A stretch of 64,000 nucleotides of DNA from the NCBI RefSeq assembly GCF_000346465.2, contig NC_034015.1:2090658-2154657 (forward strand), in the 5' to 3' direction. This DNA is from Prunus persica. Taxonomy: Eukaryota > Streptophyta > Magnoliopsida > Rosales > Rosaceae. This document shows positions 11,758-22,698 of the stretch, one piece after another. A program made the translations under genes and the position numbers. Position 1 is the stretch's first letter. Each line of letters starts with the position of its first letter. Under the pieces are notes generated by a model. The model was not told the origin of the DNA, made no database searches, and saw only the letters and a program-made list of their open reading frames with translations.

Positions 11758-11929
11758 TTTACTTTCTTAATTACATTTTAAAATTTTCTCTTGTATAGAC
11801 ATTTATATTATTTTATAAATAAAAAATTTCTCTTTATTACATTTTTTTATTGCCAAAAAAAAAAAACTAACCCAAATTTATTTTTTTTACAAAATAAAAA
11901 AACGTAAAATTAAATTTAAATAAAATATA

Positions 11930-12446
11930 TTTTATTTTTGTGCGACGGAACTATTTTCGTCATGCCAATTCCCATTTTTACAAAATAAAAAAACATAAAA
12001 CGAAATTTTAAATAAATTTTTTTATTTTTGTGCGACAAAATTTTTCGTCTCGCGAAAAAGAAATGCGCAACAAAGAAAATTTCGTCGCGCAAATGTCTGA
12101 GATACGAATTGCGCGACAAATACAAATCGTTGTGCAATTAGTTGCGACACAAACGGCGCAACGAATACAATCCGTCGCGCTGCGTACTCGCAATGAACAT
12201 GTCATCGCGCAAAGGTTTGTGAGACGAACAATTCTGTCGTCCCTAAACTTTTTGTGCAACGAAGGTTAACCGTCACTCAGTTTTGCGCGACCAATGAAAT
12301 ATCTTGGTCACGCAAAGTCTTTCTTCACGATCTTTGAGCGACGGATTCAGTGCGTCGGATTTTCTGTTGCACTGAAATATGTGCAGCTAAATTGTACTTT
12401 GCACGACAAATTCTCTTCGTAGCGCAAGCTATAAACTGTTGTAGTG
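11930..12446 (+). repeat. CACTA-2 3' subterminal repeat region
   Basis: At least ten GCGCGAC/CGTCGCGCAA-type units, some degenerate and in both orientations, lie in about 0.5 kb before the 3' terminus. A matching array is at 4100-4680. In En/Spm-like elements such arrays bind the element's own DNA-binding protein. No coding region is credible here: the short frames across 11916-12269 simply read through the repeats. Confidence 0.7.
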
Positions 12447-13567
12447 TCCCAAATTCCTTGGGGATCATGCCAGGTAAATGATTCAATGAGAGATCCAACT
12501 CATGATTTTGGGTTGCATTTCCGATCTCAACCGGTATGCTCCCAGTAAGGTTGTTTCTCACAAGTCGCAGGGTTTTTAGTTGTGCGCATTGTCCCCAGTT
12601 GTTTGAGACTTCTCCATACAAGTTATTGTGGCTTACATTTATAAAATCAAGATTCGAATAAACACCAAAGTCTTCAGACATATTGCCTGTCAATTGGTTC
12701 CCTTGAAGATGGACTCCGAATAAGCTCGTGCATGTTTTTAAGGTTTGGGGATTGGACTAGAGAAATTGTTGGTGCTTGCTGAAAAGTCTGTGAGTTTTCC
12801 ACCTTGGCAAATATTTTGGGCAAATAACCAGAAAATTCGTTTATTTCCAACTACAGTTGAGCCAACTACTTGAGATTCTCTATCTCTTTGGGAATGGAGC
12901 CAGAAAGTTGGTTATCCCGTAGCATTAAGAACTCCAAGTTGCTCAGCTTACCAAATGAAGCATGAATTATACCGTTGAGTTGGTTTTGGCTCAAATCTAG
13001 ATCTACAAGAGACTTCACGTTACCTATATTATTGGGAATAGTGCCAGAAAGTTTATTACCGTAGAGATAAAGGGTGGTAAGGCTTGTTAGCTCACCTAGT
13101 GATCTTGGAATTGAACCATTGAGTTGATTGTTATACAAATATAGCCCCACAAGAGATTTCATGTTGCATATCTCATTGGGAATATCCCCAAAGAATGTGT
13201 TTTAGAGAGAATGAGATCGATTCTCCCAGACAACTGATTCTGAGAGAGATCGAGATAGTGGAGTGTGGAGAGGTATCTGATTTGAGGTGGGATGAGGCTA
13301 CTTAAATTATTGGCGGACTAATCTAGAATTACTAGAGATTTCAAATTCCCTATCTCTTCAGGGTATAGAACCAGAAAATGGATTGTCATAGAGATAAAGA
13401 TGTGTAAGGCTTGTTAGATCACCTAGTGATCTTGGAATTGAGCCATTGAGTTGATTCTTATACAAATATAGCCTCACAAGAGATTTTAGGTTGCCTATCT
13501 CATTGGGAATATCCCCAAAAAATGTATTTTCATAGAGACCAAGAAATGTAAGGTCCAACATTACCAA
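12447..13567 (-). pseudogene. LRR receptor-like kinase (MIK2-like) pseudogene, 5' part: LRR ectodomain
   Basis: On the minus strand, plant-type LRRs recur: LYENTFFGDIPNEIGNLKSL and LYLYKNQLNGSIPRSLGDLT at 13358-13567, similar units at 12866-13162, and NVSHNNLYGEVSNNWGQCAQ with following repeats at 12447-12693. The segments are separated by stops and frame changes (for example near 13200-13350 and 12700-12860). No signal peptide or N-terminal cap is seen, so the 5' end is missing. The sequence joins 4089 across CACTA-2 within an LRR (IPKEFG | GRLSSL), which confirms a single gene. Two nearly identical LRR blocks (13081-13190 and 13400-13525) point to recent LRR duplication before decay. Confidence 0.85.
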
Positions 13568-14222
13568 TTCCTTTTAATATGGATCCATATCCTTGTAAAT
13601 ATATTATTTACAACATTATGAACTAGGTGAACCCTAACATTGTAATCCAAGTGCAAAGCCTTGTGAAATGCTACCCAAAACTTGTAAGTTATAAGTTTAG
13701 TGATTCTCTTCATGACGCTATGGTACCCTATGTCCTTAATCTTGTAAATCCTTGTTTTTACAAGAATAAGAAATAATTTTACTTGTTAATAGTATATACT
13801 TTTACATTTTTAGGATTCAATTAACGAAAGAGAACCCTTATAGATAAGGAATATAAAATTGACATCTTATTAAATTAAAAAATTTAAATTAAATTATCTT
13901 CAACAAAAAAACCCATTTGTAAAAGAAATAATAATAGTAATAATAAAGGCTACCTCTAGGGCTATGTTATGATGCTAATTTGAAAAACTGCTCTCATGTG
14001 TATTAACATTAGATTAATTTTCTTTCTTGCCTAGTCTATCATTGGGCTACCATGGATTATTCTAGTTAAGAAAACATATTTACTTATAACATTAAAAATA
14101 TACATATATTTCTTCAGAGCAATACAGCTTCCCTCAAAGGATTGGTGATTTTGATGTCATATTGGTGTCTTTGGTTGTATTGTTGAATTTGATCTAATGA
14201 AGTTTCTCTTTTATTAAAAATA
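13568..14222. other. AT-rich spacer, no feature seen
   Basis: About 650 bp separate the truncated 5' end of the LRR pseudogene from CACTA-3. I see no coding frame, RNA gene or clear repeat. It ends with the ATA target duplication of CACTA-3 (14220-14222). Confidence 0.6.
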
Positions 14223-15075
14223 CACTACTACAAAAAGTGAAAAAGACGACCAGAAAACAACGATGGTCTAAGTGAAAACCGTCGTGGTTTTTAAAAAGAC
14301 GACGGTTCTAAAAACACCGTCGTGTAATACCACCTTAGACAACTAAAAATGGAGATTCAAATGGATGTTCAAAAACAACGACGTACCTAATTAAAAAACC
14401 GACGTCTATTTGAAACAGATTTCCGCAGTGTAAAATTAAAGCCAACAAAGAACGGCAGAAGTTATGAATCGACCGACGTAGAAAGTAAAGACGACGATTT
14501 CAATAAAAGCCGCCGTTTTTACTCATAAAATAACACGACGAAATTTTCGTATAAGACGCCGTATAATTACAAACAAATTGACGGCTTTAAAATACAAAAT
14601 GTCGCCGTATTAAATTAATTTACAACGACGGAAAATATAAATATATCGACGTTATTCTCGTATAGTTCTACGACGTTATCTTTAAATCGTACTATAAAAT
14701 TTAACGTCGTATTTATTAATTTTATACGTCGTACCTTTAATTTAAACCGTCGTCTTAATAAGAATTTTTGTTAACAATTTTTTCCTTTATTTTCTTATCC
14801 TACGTCGGTAGATCTACTTAATGACAAGAATTGAAATCTGTCATCCAAAAAAGAAACTTTACATAATCCAGAACATTAATTTCCTTCATTTTAAATTTCC
14901 TCCGGAAAAAAAACTCTATTTATAACGCACTGTAATTGAAAAATAAACTGAAAGGTCACGGGAAAAAAATTTCTATTCATAATTTAACAATTCAAATCCA
15001 CGTCGGTTATATTAAACCTAGCGACGTTAAATGAAAAGATTCCACGTCGCAAAACAAATATTGCATCGTGTTAGT
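14223..15075 (+). repeat. CACTA-3 5' subterminal repeat array
   Basis: Many copies of short motifs around ACGTCGT, CCGTCGT and CGACGG, in both orientations, sit in an AT-rich background. The array is colinear with CACTA-1 (2851 downward), with a deletion around 14835-14875 relative to it. Repeats resume at 15660-15960 after the captured gene fragment. In CACTA elements such arrays act in cis as binding sites for an element-encoded protein; that role is inferred here. Confidence 0.8.
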
Positions 15076-15179
15076 TTATGGTTTCTTTAATAGTTTCAGT
15101 TTCTTTAGCAGTTTGGTCCTTTATCTTTCTGCAGGACTTGTATAGTTCAAAGCATTGACTTGTATAGTTCAGAGTATAG

Positions 15180-15565
15180 TTCAAAGCACTGATTCGATTG
15201 CTCATGCTTTATCGCATTCGTGAAGCCATTTCTATTCTCTATCGCATTCTTGAAACCCATCTTCTTCTTCTGAAGCTCTACGGATAAAGGAAGAGGCTAT
15301 CACAAATCTGACGGATCTTCTTAGCCAAGAAAATCAAGCAGAGGATCAGGCACATCTGATCTTCAGATTTCCCTGAGAAGCGAACTTTCCTTCGACAGCG
15401 AGTGGAGGCCAGGCTTGCATCTCTTTTGATGGAAAGCAAGGAGTATTCAGAAGCACTAAATGTCCTATCAGGCTTGATCAAGGAAGTGAGAAGGCTAGTT
15501 GACAAGCTTCTTCTTGTGGACAGAGATTTGATGCGAGTAAGCTCAATTTCTCTTTGAGAAAGACA
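15180..15565 (+). pseudogene. RPN6: Captured fragment of 26S proteasome subunit RPN6 (PSMD11-like)
   Basis: The plus-strand translation, in several frames, matches the N-terminal part of plant RPN6, a lid subunit of the 26S proteasome. Matching stretches are TDSIAHAL, EAISILYRILE, SSSSEALRIKEEAITNL, SDLQISL, EKRTFLRQRVEARLASLL, then SEALNVLSGLIKEVRRL, DKLLLVDRDL and SKLNFSLRK. Order and spacing follow the family, but there are stops, frame shifts and a gap of about ten residues between the SDLQISL and EKRTFL parts. The fragment sits in the 5' region of CACTA-3. It is absent from CACTA-1 at the equivalent place (around 1640), so it was gained after the copies diverged. It has no start codon in frame and is unlikely to make a protein. 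Confidence 0.85.
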
Positions 15566-16012
15566 TCCAAATTACTGTCTTTGAGATGTGAGAGACAGTG
15601 TCTCTGAGAGAGGAAGAACTTGGAACCCTAAATGTAAACCGAAAATGAATGAAAGCGACAAATTTATAGAATAAATTTTTAAAACCAACGGCGGTCCTTA
15701 CAAAAAAACCGCCGTTTAAATTTTAAAATCAACGTCGTTATGACCGACGTATATTACATAAATCCACGTCGGTACATTAATAAAACCGACGTGTTAAATG
15801 ATCTACCATGACGCGAGTTATTACTTATGTACTTTAATTTTTGAGTTTACTACGACGGTACCTACAACACTACTGTCGTACTTATTTACCACGTTCGAAG
15901 TTAAACGTACTGTCGTATTTTGTAATTTATACGTCGTAGTTATATGTAACCGCCGTATTATTTTTTGAAATGGTTTTATATGTAAGCAACTTTTCGTGTA
16001 CCTGTCTTACAC

Positions 16013-16183
16013 ATGCACTGTTTCCAAACCCGATTAAAAATTTCAATCTCCCAGAGAAAACTTTTAGACTTTTTTCCTTGTCAGAGCACTTTCAGAGTAT
16101 CTCATCGTCTTCCTCTCGTCTTCTTCGTCGTCTCTGAACTTAAACATCGATCGTCTTCCTCTTGCTTTCATTGCACGCAAAAG
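16013..16183 (+). other. CACTA-3 noncoding leader exon (5' UTR)
   Basis: Conserved with 1390-1563 in CACTA-1, this ends at the donor CGCAAAAG|GTAAGC. A likely further leader exon follows the acceptor near 16497 (AATTGCAG). The coding ATG follows the acceptor TTGCAG near 17042. The 114-codon frame from 16013 crosses the donor, and its differences from the CACTA-1 copy mostly change amino acids, which argues against a protein-coding role. Confidence 0.5.
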
Positions 16184-17056
16184 GTAAGCTTTCATTTTCA
16201 CTATTTTGGTTGCTGTTTTGCATGCTCATACGTTTTTTGTTTGAAAAATCTTTTTACCTTTTTTCTGGCCAAAATCATTTTACTTCTTTCCAAGTTCGAA
16301 AAAATATACAGACAAAGAGGGAAAGTTTCCAACTTTGAAGACAACTACCTCAACTAAATAAGACGACGGTAGCTTCTTATTTACGTGGTTAAATATGTAG
16401 ACCACGACAGTTCGTCAGTCGTTCTAGCGTCGTCTGAAAATTGACAAAGTTGTTTTTAAAATTATAGTCTTTTTTTTATTTGCTTGTTTAATTGCAGGTT
16501 TGATTTCTCTGAACAATGGTTTTTGTTTTTCCCTAATTTGATAAAATATAAAGAAAAAGAAATTAGGGTTGGTATCTAATATAGACGACAGTATCTTATT
16601 GTTTTACGTCGTGTGAATGTTAATACCACGACGTCATATTAAAATACCGTCGTCTATATAAGATTCCAAAACTTTCTTTCTTGGCCTTGTATTTTATCAA
16701 ATTAGAAAACAAAAACCATGGTTCAGAAAAATCAAATCTGCAATCAAACATTCACAGAGAAAGAAAGAAGGGTTTTGGATCCTTATATAGACGACGGTAT
16801 ATTACTACTGACGTCGTGTGAACATCAATACCACGACGTTATATAAATATTCCGTCGTTTATAGTTTATTATTACGTCGTTTGTAGTTAATTATTTCGTC
16901 GTTGTTTAATTACCTTGGTTTTAAACATTTATTACGTCTGATATTATTTCATTGCGTCATTTAAAATCATATCATACGTCGTCTTTTATTAATAACCGTC
17001 GTTTGTGTTCTTAATCTTTTCTTGAAATATTTTCACTTGCAGTTTTGTCTATAAAA

Positions 17057-20000
17057 ATGGTTTCTCACCAAGACCAAAGTAAGGATTCTGGCTCCAACAA
17101 AAATGGAGGTAAGGAGCAAGTACCTCCTCAAGAGAAGTCTTCGAAGATAATGAAGTCTTCGAAGAAGATGAAGTTTGCTTCATCATCTGCTGATACAGAA
17201 CCAACCAGCGCGACAACAATCTCTGATGATTCAAAGGCTGGTCGAGGTATGAGCACAATGCCTCGTGTTGTGAAGAGAAAACTTCAGAAACTGAGGCCAA
17301 TTGTTGAGTACAATAAAAGGGGGAAAGGAATTGGCCAAGCACACAGTGAGATGCAGTCCTATATTGGTGTGTTGGCACGCTCCAGAGTCCCACTTGTGGA
17401 CTTGAAATGGGCTCAAATACCCAAGGATATAAAGGAGCAGATTTGGGAAGCAGTTGACATTGCTTTTGTAGTAGGTCAAGGGGGCAAGAACTCTGTCTTA
17501 GCTTCTGCTGCCAAGAAATGGAAGGATTTCAAGTCTACACTAACGAGGCATTATATCCTTCCATACACCAATGACAGGGAGAGATTAAGCCAACCCCCTG
17601 AAACATATAAATTCACAGAGAAAGCACAATGGGATGCCTTTGTAGCTTCAAGGCTATCCAAAGATTTTGAGTCTGTGCATTCTCAACATGCACAGATTAG
17701 GGAGAAACTCGAGTACAATCATCGATTGTCTCGAAAAGGATATGCTGGTTTGGAGGATCAATTGGAGGAAACCATGCCTGGGGTAGAAATTGATCGATCT
17801 ACCTTATGGAAGAGAGCTAGACAGGACAAACATGGTAACATCCCTGATCCAAAGGTGGCAGAGAAAGCAAAATTAATTGTAAGCCTACTCACTCTGTTTT
17901 AAATTTTTATTAAACTGTGAATAATTCTTATTACGTCTTATGTTATATTTTGCGTCGTGTGAATGATATTACCACGTCGACATTTTTTAAAACACGTCGT
18001 TAAAGGTCTAAATAGGAATCACAACTCTGTTTTCTGTAATTATAGCATAAGATGTCGGTGGTTCAATTTCGTGTCGTCTGTATTAAATTACTACGTCGAA
18101 ATGTTTTAAACAACGTCGTTAAAGGTGTGAATATTGAATCATCCCTCTGTTACATAAGACGTCGGTGGTTTATTAATTTCGTCGTTTTAAAAAACTAACC
18201 ACGTCGGTATAACTACCGTCGTGATAAATTATAATAACGTCGATTTATATGTTATTGCGTCGTGTGAAATTATATAATACGTCGTTTGTATATAAATAAC
18301 CGTCGTGTGTTTTTGTTCTTACTTTTTTATATATCTTTGTTTCAGGATGATTTGCAAAAATAAGTCTCGGAAGGCAAAGTCACCGTCTCTGGCAGCAATG
18401 ATGTGCTGACCATTTGGGCCCCGAGCATCCAGGCAGAGTCAGAGGAGTAGGTGCTGGGATCTCACCAAAGCAATATTTCAATTTACCCAAACCACAGAGA
18501 GTGAGCTTTGACGACCGTTTGAAGGACAGTTTAAGAGTTCTCCTTCAAGAAGAGACTAGAAAGATGGAGGCTAAGGCAAGGGAAGAGGCTTTAAGGATGG
18601 AGGCTAGAACGAAACAATTGGTAGAGGCTGAGAGGGAGCATTTCCTGAGTCAGCTTTCCCAATTAATTCCCAATTTTGATCCAAGCATGCTTAAACCCAG
18701 AATTAGCCAAAGTCCCAAAAATCCAATGTCTGACAAAGCAAGCTGCTCTGGAGGTGATGTGAGATCCCAGCATTTTGAGGATGATACTGCCAAAAATGGG
18801 AAACATCAGGAAGAAAAGGTAACATATCTGAACTTTGAATTCTCTGTTTTTTTTAAAACCATTAGACGTCGTTATTATTAATAAAACCGTCGTTTGAAAT
18901 ACATACCACGACGATTTTAAAAATAAACCGTCGTTTGTATTTCAATACCACGTCGTATTTAGTTTACTTGTTTTACACGCCATTAAACGTGGTTATTTTT
19001 AAAACTTTGTGGTTTTTAGACGACGGAGTTAATCATTCCCGACGTCATATATGAAGAGAATAAGGAAGAAAAACAAGATGAAAAGGAGAAAGAAGATGAC
19101 GACCAGGTATGTTCACATAACTTTACCTTTTTTATTTGTTTTCAAAATTCCAGACGTCGATATTTTTCTTTAAACCGTCGTTTGTTTACAACTTAGACGG
19201 CGGAATTGTTTTCTAAGACGTAATAAATAATTCACCACGACGGTTTTTTCACCGTCGTTTAAATTGTTTTCAGACGACGTTTTATTCCTTAAACCGTCGT
19301 TTTTATTGAATTACCACGTCATTTTTTTTATTTCTTTAAACAGGTTACTAAAGTTGTTGATTATTCAAATATGGAGGCGCCATCTTCTTTACAAACCCTT
19401 TGTCGTTATGTGGAAACGACACTCGTGCCTCAGGATAAGACCCTGCACTTTACAATTGATAAGGAGGTCTTTGGTCTAGAGCGCGATACCTTCCTCCTGC
19501 CTGAAGATATTACACAATTTGCAGGCATGGAGGAAATAGGAGCTACAGTCATTGCTGTATATATGAGGTTTGTCATTCTAAAATAATACGTCGTTGGTTT
19601 ATTTATTGCGTCGTCTTAACTAACTAACCACGTCGTTAGTATGTACCGTCGTGATAAATTTATTATAACGTCGTTGTCTATTTCAGTACGTCGTGTGAAA
19701 CCTTATAATACGTCGTTTTGTTATACATAACCGTCGTGTGTTTTTTTTGCGCTGACTTGTTCATATTATTTTATATATTTAGGTACTTACACGATGTTTT
19801 AAAACAAGCAAATATGTGCACAATGGTTGGCTTTATCGACCCTGCTACAGTTAGTGCCAGCTCTGGCATAATAGCTGACAGATCACGAATGGTAGCATCA
19901 CGACTTCAGAAGACTGACGGTGAACAGATTTTCCTGATGCCTTACAATCCAGGGTTAGTCTCCTTAACAGGATTTTATTTTTATGATTTTCAATAAATGA

Positions 20001-20726
20001 CAGCGTATAAACTAACCACGTCGGTGTTTTATTTTATTGAGTCGTTTGAAACGACTAACCACGTCGGTAGTTATTTATCGTCGTGATAAATATATAATGT
20101 CGTCGATTGCTACTTTATTTCGTCGTGTGAAATATTATAATACGTCGTTTTTGTAAATAACCGTCGTTTTTATATTAATTTTGTGCAGCCGTCATTGGAT
20201 CTTGCTGATTGTAAGAGCAAAGAGGGAAACAGTCTATTTTCTGGATCCTCTGCCAGGATATCGTGTGGTCGATGAAGAGGCCAAAAACATCGTGAACAGT
20301 GCCATAAAAATTTATAATTCCCACATAGCCAGATCAGGCCGTAAGGCAGTCATTTGGAAAACTCTGTCAGGCACACCAAAGCAACCCAGCAATGTCGAAT
20401 GCGGGTATTACGTGATGCGCTTCATGAAGGACATCATCATGGATCCTTCCTTGGGGTTTGAGAAGAAGGTAAGAAGAAATAACCTTCAAACATTTTACGT
20501 CGTTTTTTGTATTATCAACGACGGTCATGTAAAATTACCGTCGTTGAATAGATATACTACGTCGGTTATGGTCGTCTGTGATTGAATTTCCTTTTATTTA
20601 TAAACCCTAATAGTCATTGTTTTTATGCAGTATGCGAAGGGAAAACAGGAAGAGCCATACCCCCAAGAAGCAATTGATGAAGTCCGGAATGAATGGGCAA
20701 AGTTTGTTTGCCTTCAACTGGAATAG
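17057..20726 (+). pseudogene. CACTA-3 Ptta/En/Spm-type protein with C-terminal Ulp1-like cysteine protease domain, broken
   Basis: Seven exons can be placed by GT-AG sites and phase: 17057-17878, 18346-18818, 19020-19106, 19344-19567, 19783-19953, 20189-20468 and 20631-20726 (stop TAG). The N-terminus is a basic Ptta/En/Spm-like region, and exon 2 codes a Glu/Arg-rich coiled coil (KMEAKAREEALRMEARTKQL). Exons 4-7 form a C48 (Ulp1/SENP) protease fold with His in RHWILLIV, Asp in YFLDPLPGY and Cys in NVECGYYVMRF, so the catalytic triad is present. Exons 3-7 stay in phase. Exon 2 has an in-frame TAA at 18361-18363 and a frame change near 18405-18415, so this copy is probably dead. Such protease domains are common in plant CACTA and MULE genes; their substrate is not established. 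Confidence 0.82.
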
Positions 20727-20834
20727 GGGAATTATTGAACACTTGATATTTATGTATAATGTACAAATTTTGTCTATAATATATAATGTAAAAATTTGTT
20801 GAGGTTTTCTTAAAGTAAAAACAAAAACAAACAT

Positions 20835-21870
20835 ACAAAATGTGTTACCGACGTGTAATAATTTTCCAACGACGTAATAAAGTCAAAAGCCGTCGTTTTT
20901 TGTGGTTTCGTTTTAAACAAATCCGACGTAAAAGGATATTTAGACGACGTTCTTTGAACAATGGAGTCGTTTATGGTTTACAACGTCTTCAATTTCTTAA
21001 GGGTTCAGGGTAGTACTTTGTAACGACAGCGGTTAAGTCGAGGAATATATATTTTACGTCGGATAGTTAAATATCCGCCATCGTTTCTCATTTAAACGAC
21101 GTCATTTTAACAACTTAGTCGTCTCTTACAATTTACAACGTCTACAATTTATTAACACCGACGTGGTTTGTTGTTGTGATAAGAATATTTTATTATTTTT
21201 ATATCAAAATATTCAAAATAAATTTAAAATTAATCAGAAAAATGCAAAGTCAACTCCTATGAAGTCATTGATATATTTTCTTCCCCCTAAAGCTTGAAAA
21301 AATTCATTTTGAATAACAAAAATTTAAAATGAACATCCAAAACAAAATTGTTTTGATGAGTCATAAAATCACTTCTAGTTTTATGGTTTAGGGTTTAGAG
21401 TCTAGGGTTTAGAGATTAGGGTTGTTATTTATTGGGGTTTATTTTTAAAGTATAATTTTTGGGTAGTCTAGGGTATATATTAGGCTGTAAAACCATAAAC
21501 CCTTTTATAAACTTAATTTTTAAAATTATATAATTTAGTTTTAAGGGTTTAGGGTATTAATTGCTAACGACGGTGGTTGAGTCGTGGAATACATATGTTA
21601 CGTCGTCCAGTAAATTATCCGACATGGTTTATGCGTTAAACGACGTCATTTTAATATGTAAGTCGTGTATTATTATTTACAACGTTTTCAATTTCTTAAC
21701 CCCGACGTGGTTTTTCAGTCGTCTTTATATCAAAATATTGAAAATAAATTTAAAATTAATCCGAAAAATGAAGCGTCAAAATAAACGGCGTTACGTTCAG
21801 TGTTTCCGTCGTGGAATATTACATTTACGTCGGTTCTTGTAGAACTTTCGCCATGGTTTTTCTTTCGACG
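20835..21870 (+). other. CACTA-3 intergenic region with ACGTCG motifs and telomere-like repeats
   Basis: This lies between the stop of the first gene and the promoter of the transposase. ACGTCG/CGACG motifs occur at 20848-21175 and 21560-21870. Between them, 21380-21560 carries several GGTTTAGGGTTTAG-type units that resemble degenerate plant telomere repeats (TTTAGGG). No coding frame is credible. Confidence 0.6.
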
Positions 21871-21876
21871 TTTTAA

Positions 21877-22069
21877 AGAGCGCGCGCTCTAAAAATTTTC
21901 GCGCGTCCTAAATTTTTTTATATTTGGCTCTTATTCTTATTCTTCTAACCCTGAACCCTAAAATTTTCAGATTTCGTGCAACATAACATTTCGCTCTCTC
22001 ACTTCTGCTCTAATTAAAAGTTGCTCTGTCACTTCTGCTCCGTCGAATCTGTGAGCTCGTCCAACCTGT
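21877..22069 (+). promoter_or_regulatory. Probable promoter and leader of the CACTA-3 transposase gene, with E2F-like site
   Basis: A 14-bp palindrome AGAGCGCGCGCTCT (21877-21890) is followed by TTTCGCGC (21897-21904), which fits the E2F consensus TTTSSCGC. An AT-rich TATA-like stretch lies near 21915-21925 and AAACCCTA-like teloboxes near 21950-21960. A leader exon ends at the donor AACCT|GTAAGT (22069), and a second leader exon begins after TTATTATAG near 22676, just before the ATG at 22699. Regulation by E2F is inferred from the motif alone. Confidence 0.4.
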
Positions 22070-22698
22070 AAGTACAAACCCTATCTTCCCCTTGTAAATT
22101 CATTGAATGATATTAGGTTGTTTTGTTAAAGGGTTTTAGGTATATGCTTTGCGATATGTTAATAATGTGCTTATAAGTATGGGTTCATGGATTTTCTGTT
22201 TAATGGGTTCATGGATTACATTATCTGTTATGTTGAATTGGGAATGGATTTAATTTTGTCGGATCTTTTAATCACCCTATGTTATGTTGAATTGGGAATG
22301 GATTTATTGTTTTCATGCTTGGTTTCATGTATATGTTGTTTTCTTGCTTGGTTTCATATATATGTTGTGTTCTTAATGGGTTTTGGGTTCTTGAAAATAA
22401 ACTGAGACACGACGCCTTTTTAGGCATACGACGACGATTACACGACGGTTTATGAAAAAACCGTCGTTGTATTAATTATACACGACGGTGTTTTCATAAA
22501 CCGTCGTTTGTATTACTTATATTAGACGACGTCTGTTGAAAATCCGTCGTCTATATATGCCAAATACGTCTGTTTTTGTTTAAAACCCGTCATCTCTGTT
22601 GTGTATTACTTGCTATTAGATCTTTGTATAATCTGCTATAGTGATGGTCATTGCCTGTATTTTCACTTTATTATAGATAATAGGTTATAGTGTCGGAG

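Larger units (their letters stand above)
4090..12446 (+). mobile_element. CACTA-2: second-family CACTA transposon, nested in the LRR-RLK gene and split by a Copia element
   Basis: The left end is CACTACTACA at 4090. The right end is TGTTGTAGTG ending at 12446, which reads CACTACAACA on the other strand. The flanks carry the 3-bp target duplication TCC (4087-4089 and 12447-12449), and the LRR reading resumes on the other side. Both subterminal regions (about 4100-4680 and 11930-12440) are dense in GCGCGACGA/CGTCGCGCAA motifs, a different flavour from the ACGTCG family of CACTA-1 and CACTA-3. Without the 5.6-kb Copia insert the element is about 2.8 kb. It keeps only decayed Ptta/En/Spm exons and no TNP2 transposase, so it is non-autonomous. 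Confidence 0.88.

Noticed and set aside
15278..15505. Minus-strand 75-codon frame
   Set aside because: It is antisense to the captured RPN6 fragment, which gives a clear family match on the plus strand.
14223..16012. Regularly recurring ACGTCG words considered as a CRISPR or satellite array
   Set aside because: Units are 6-8 bp, irregularly spaced and in both orientations, as in CACTA subterminal repeats; there is no constant spacer length.
17049..17479. Minus-strand frames of 82-114 codons
   Set aside because: They are shadows of the plus-strand Ptta-type exon.
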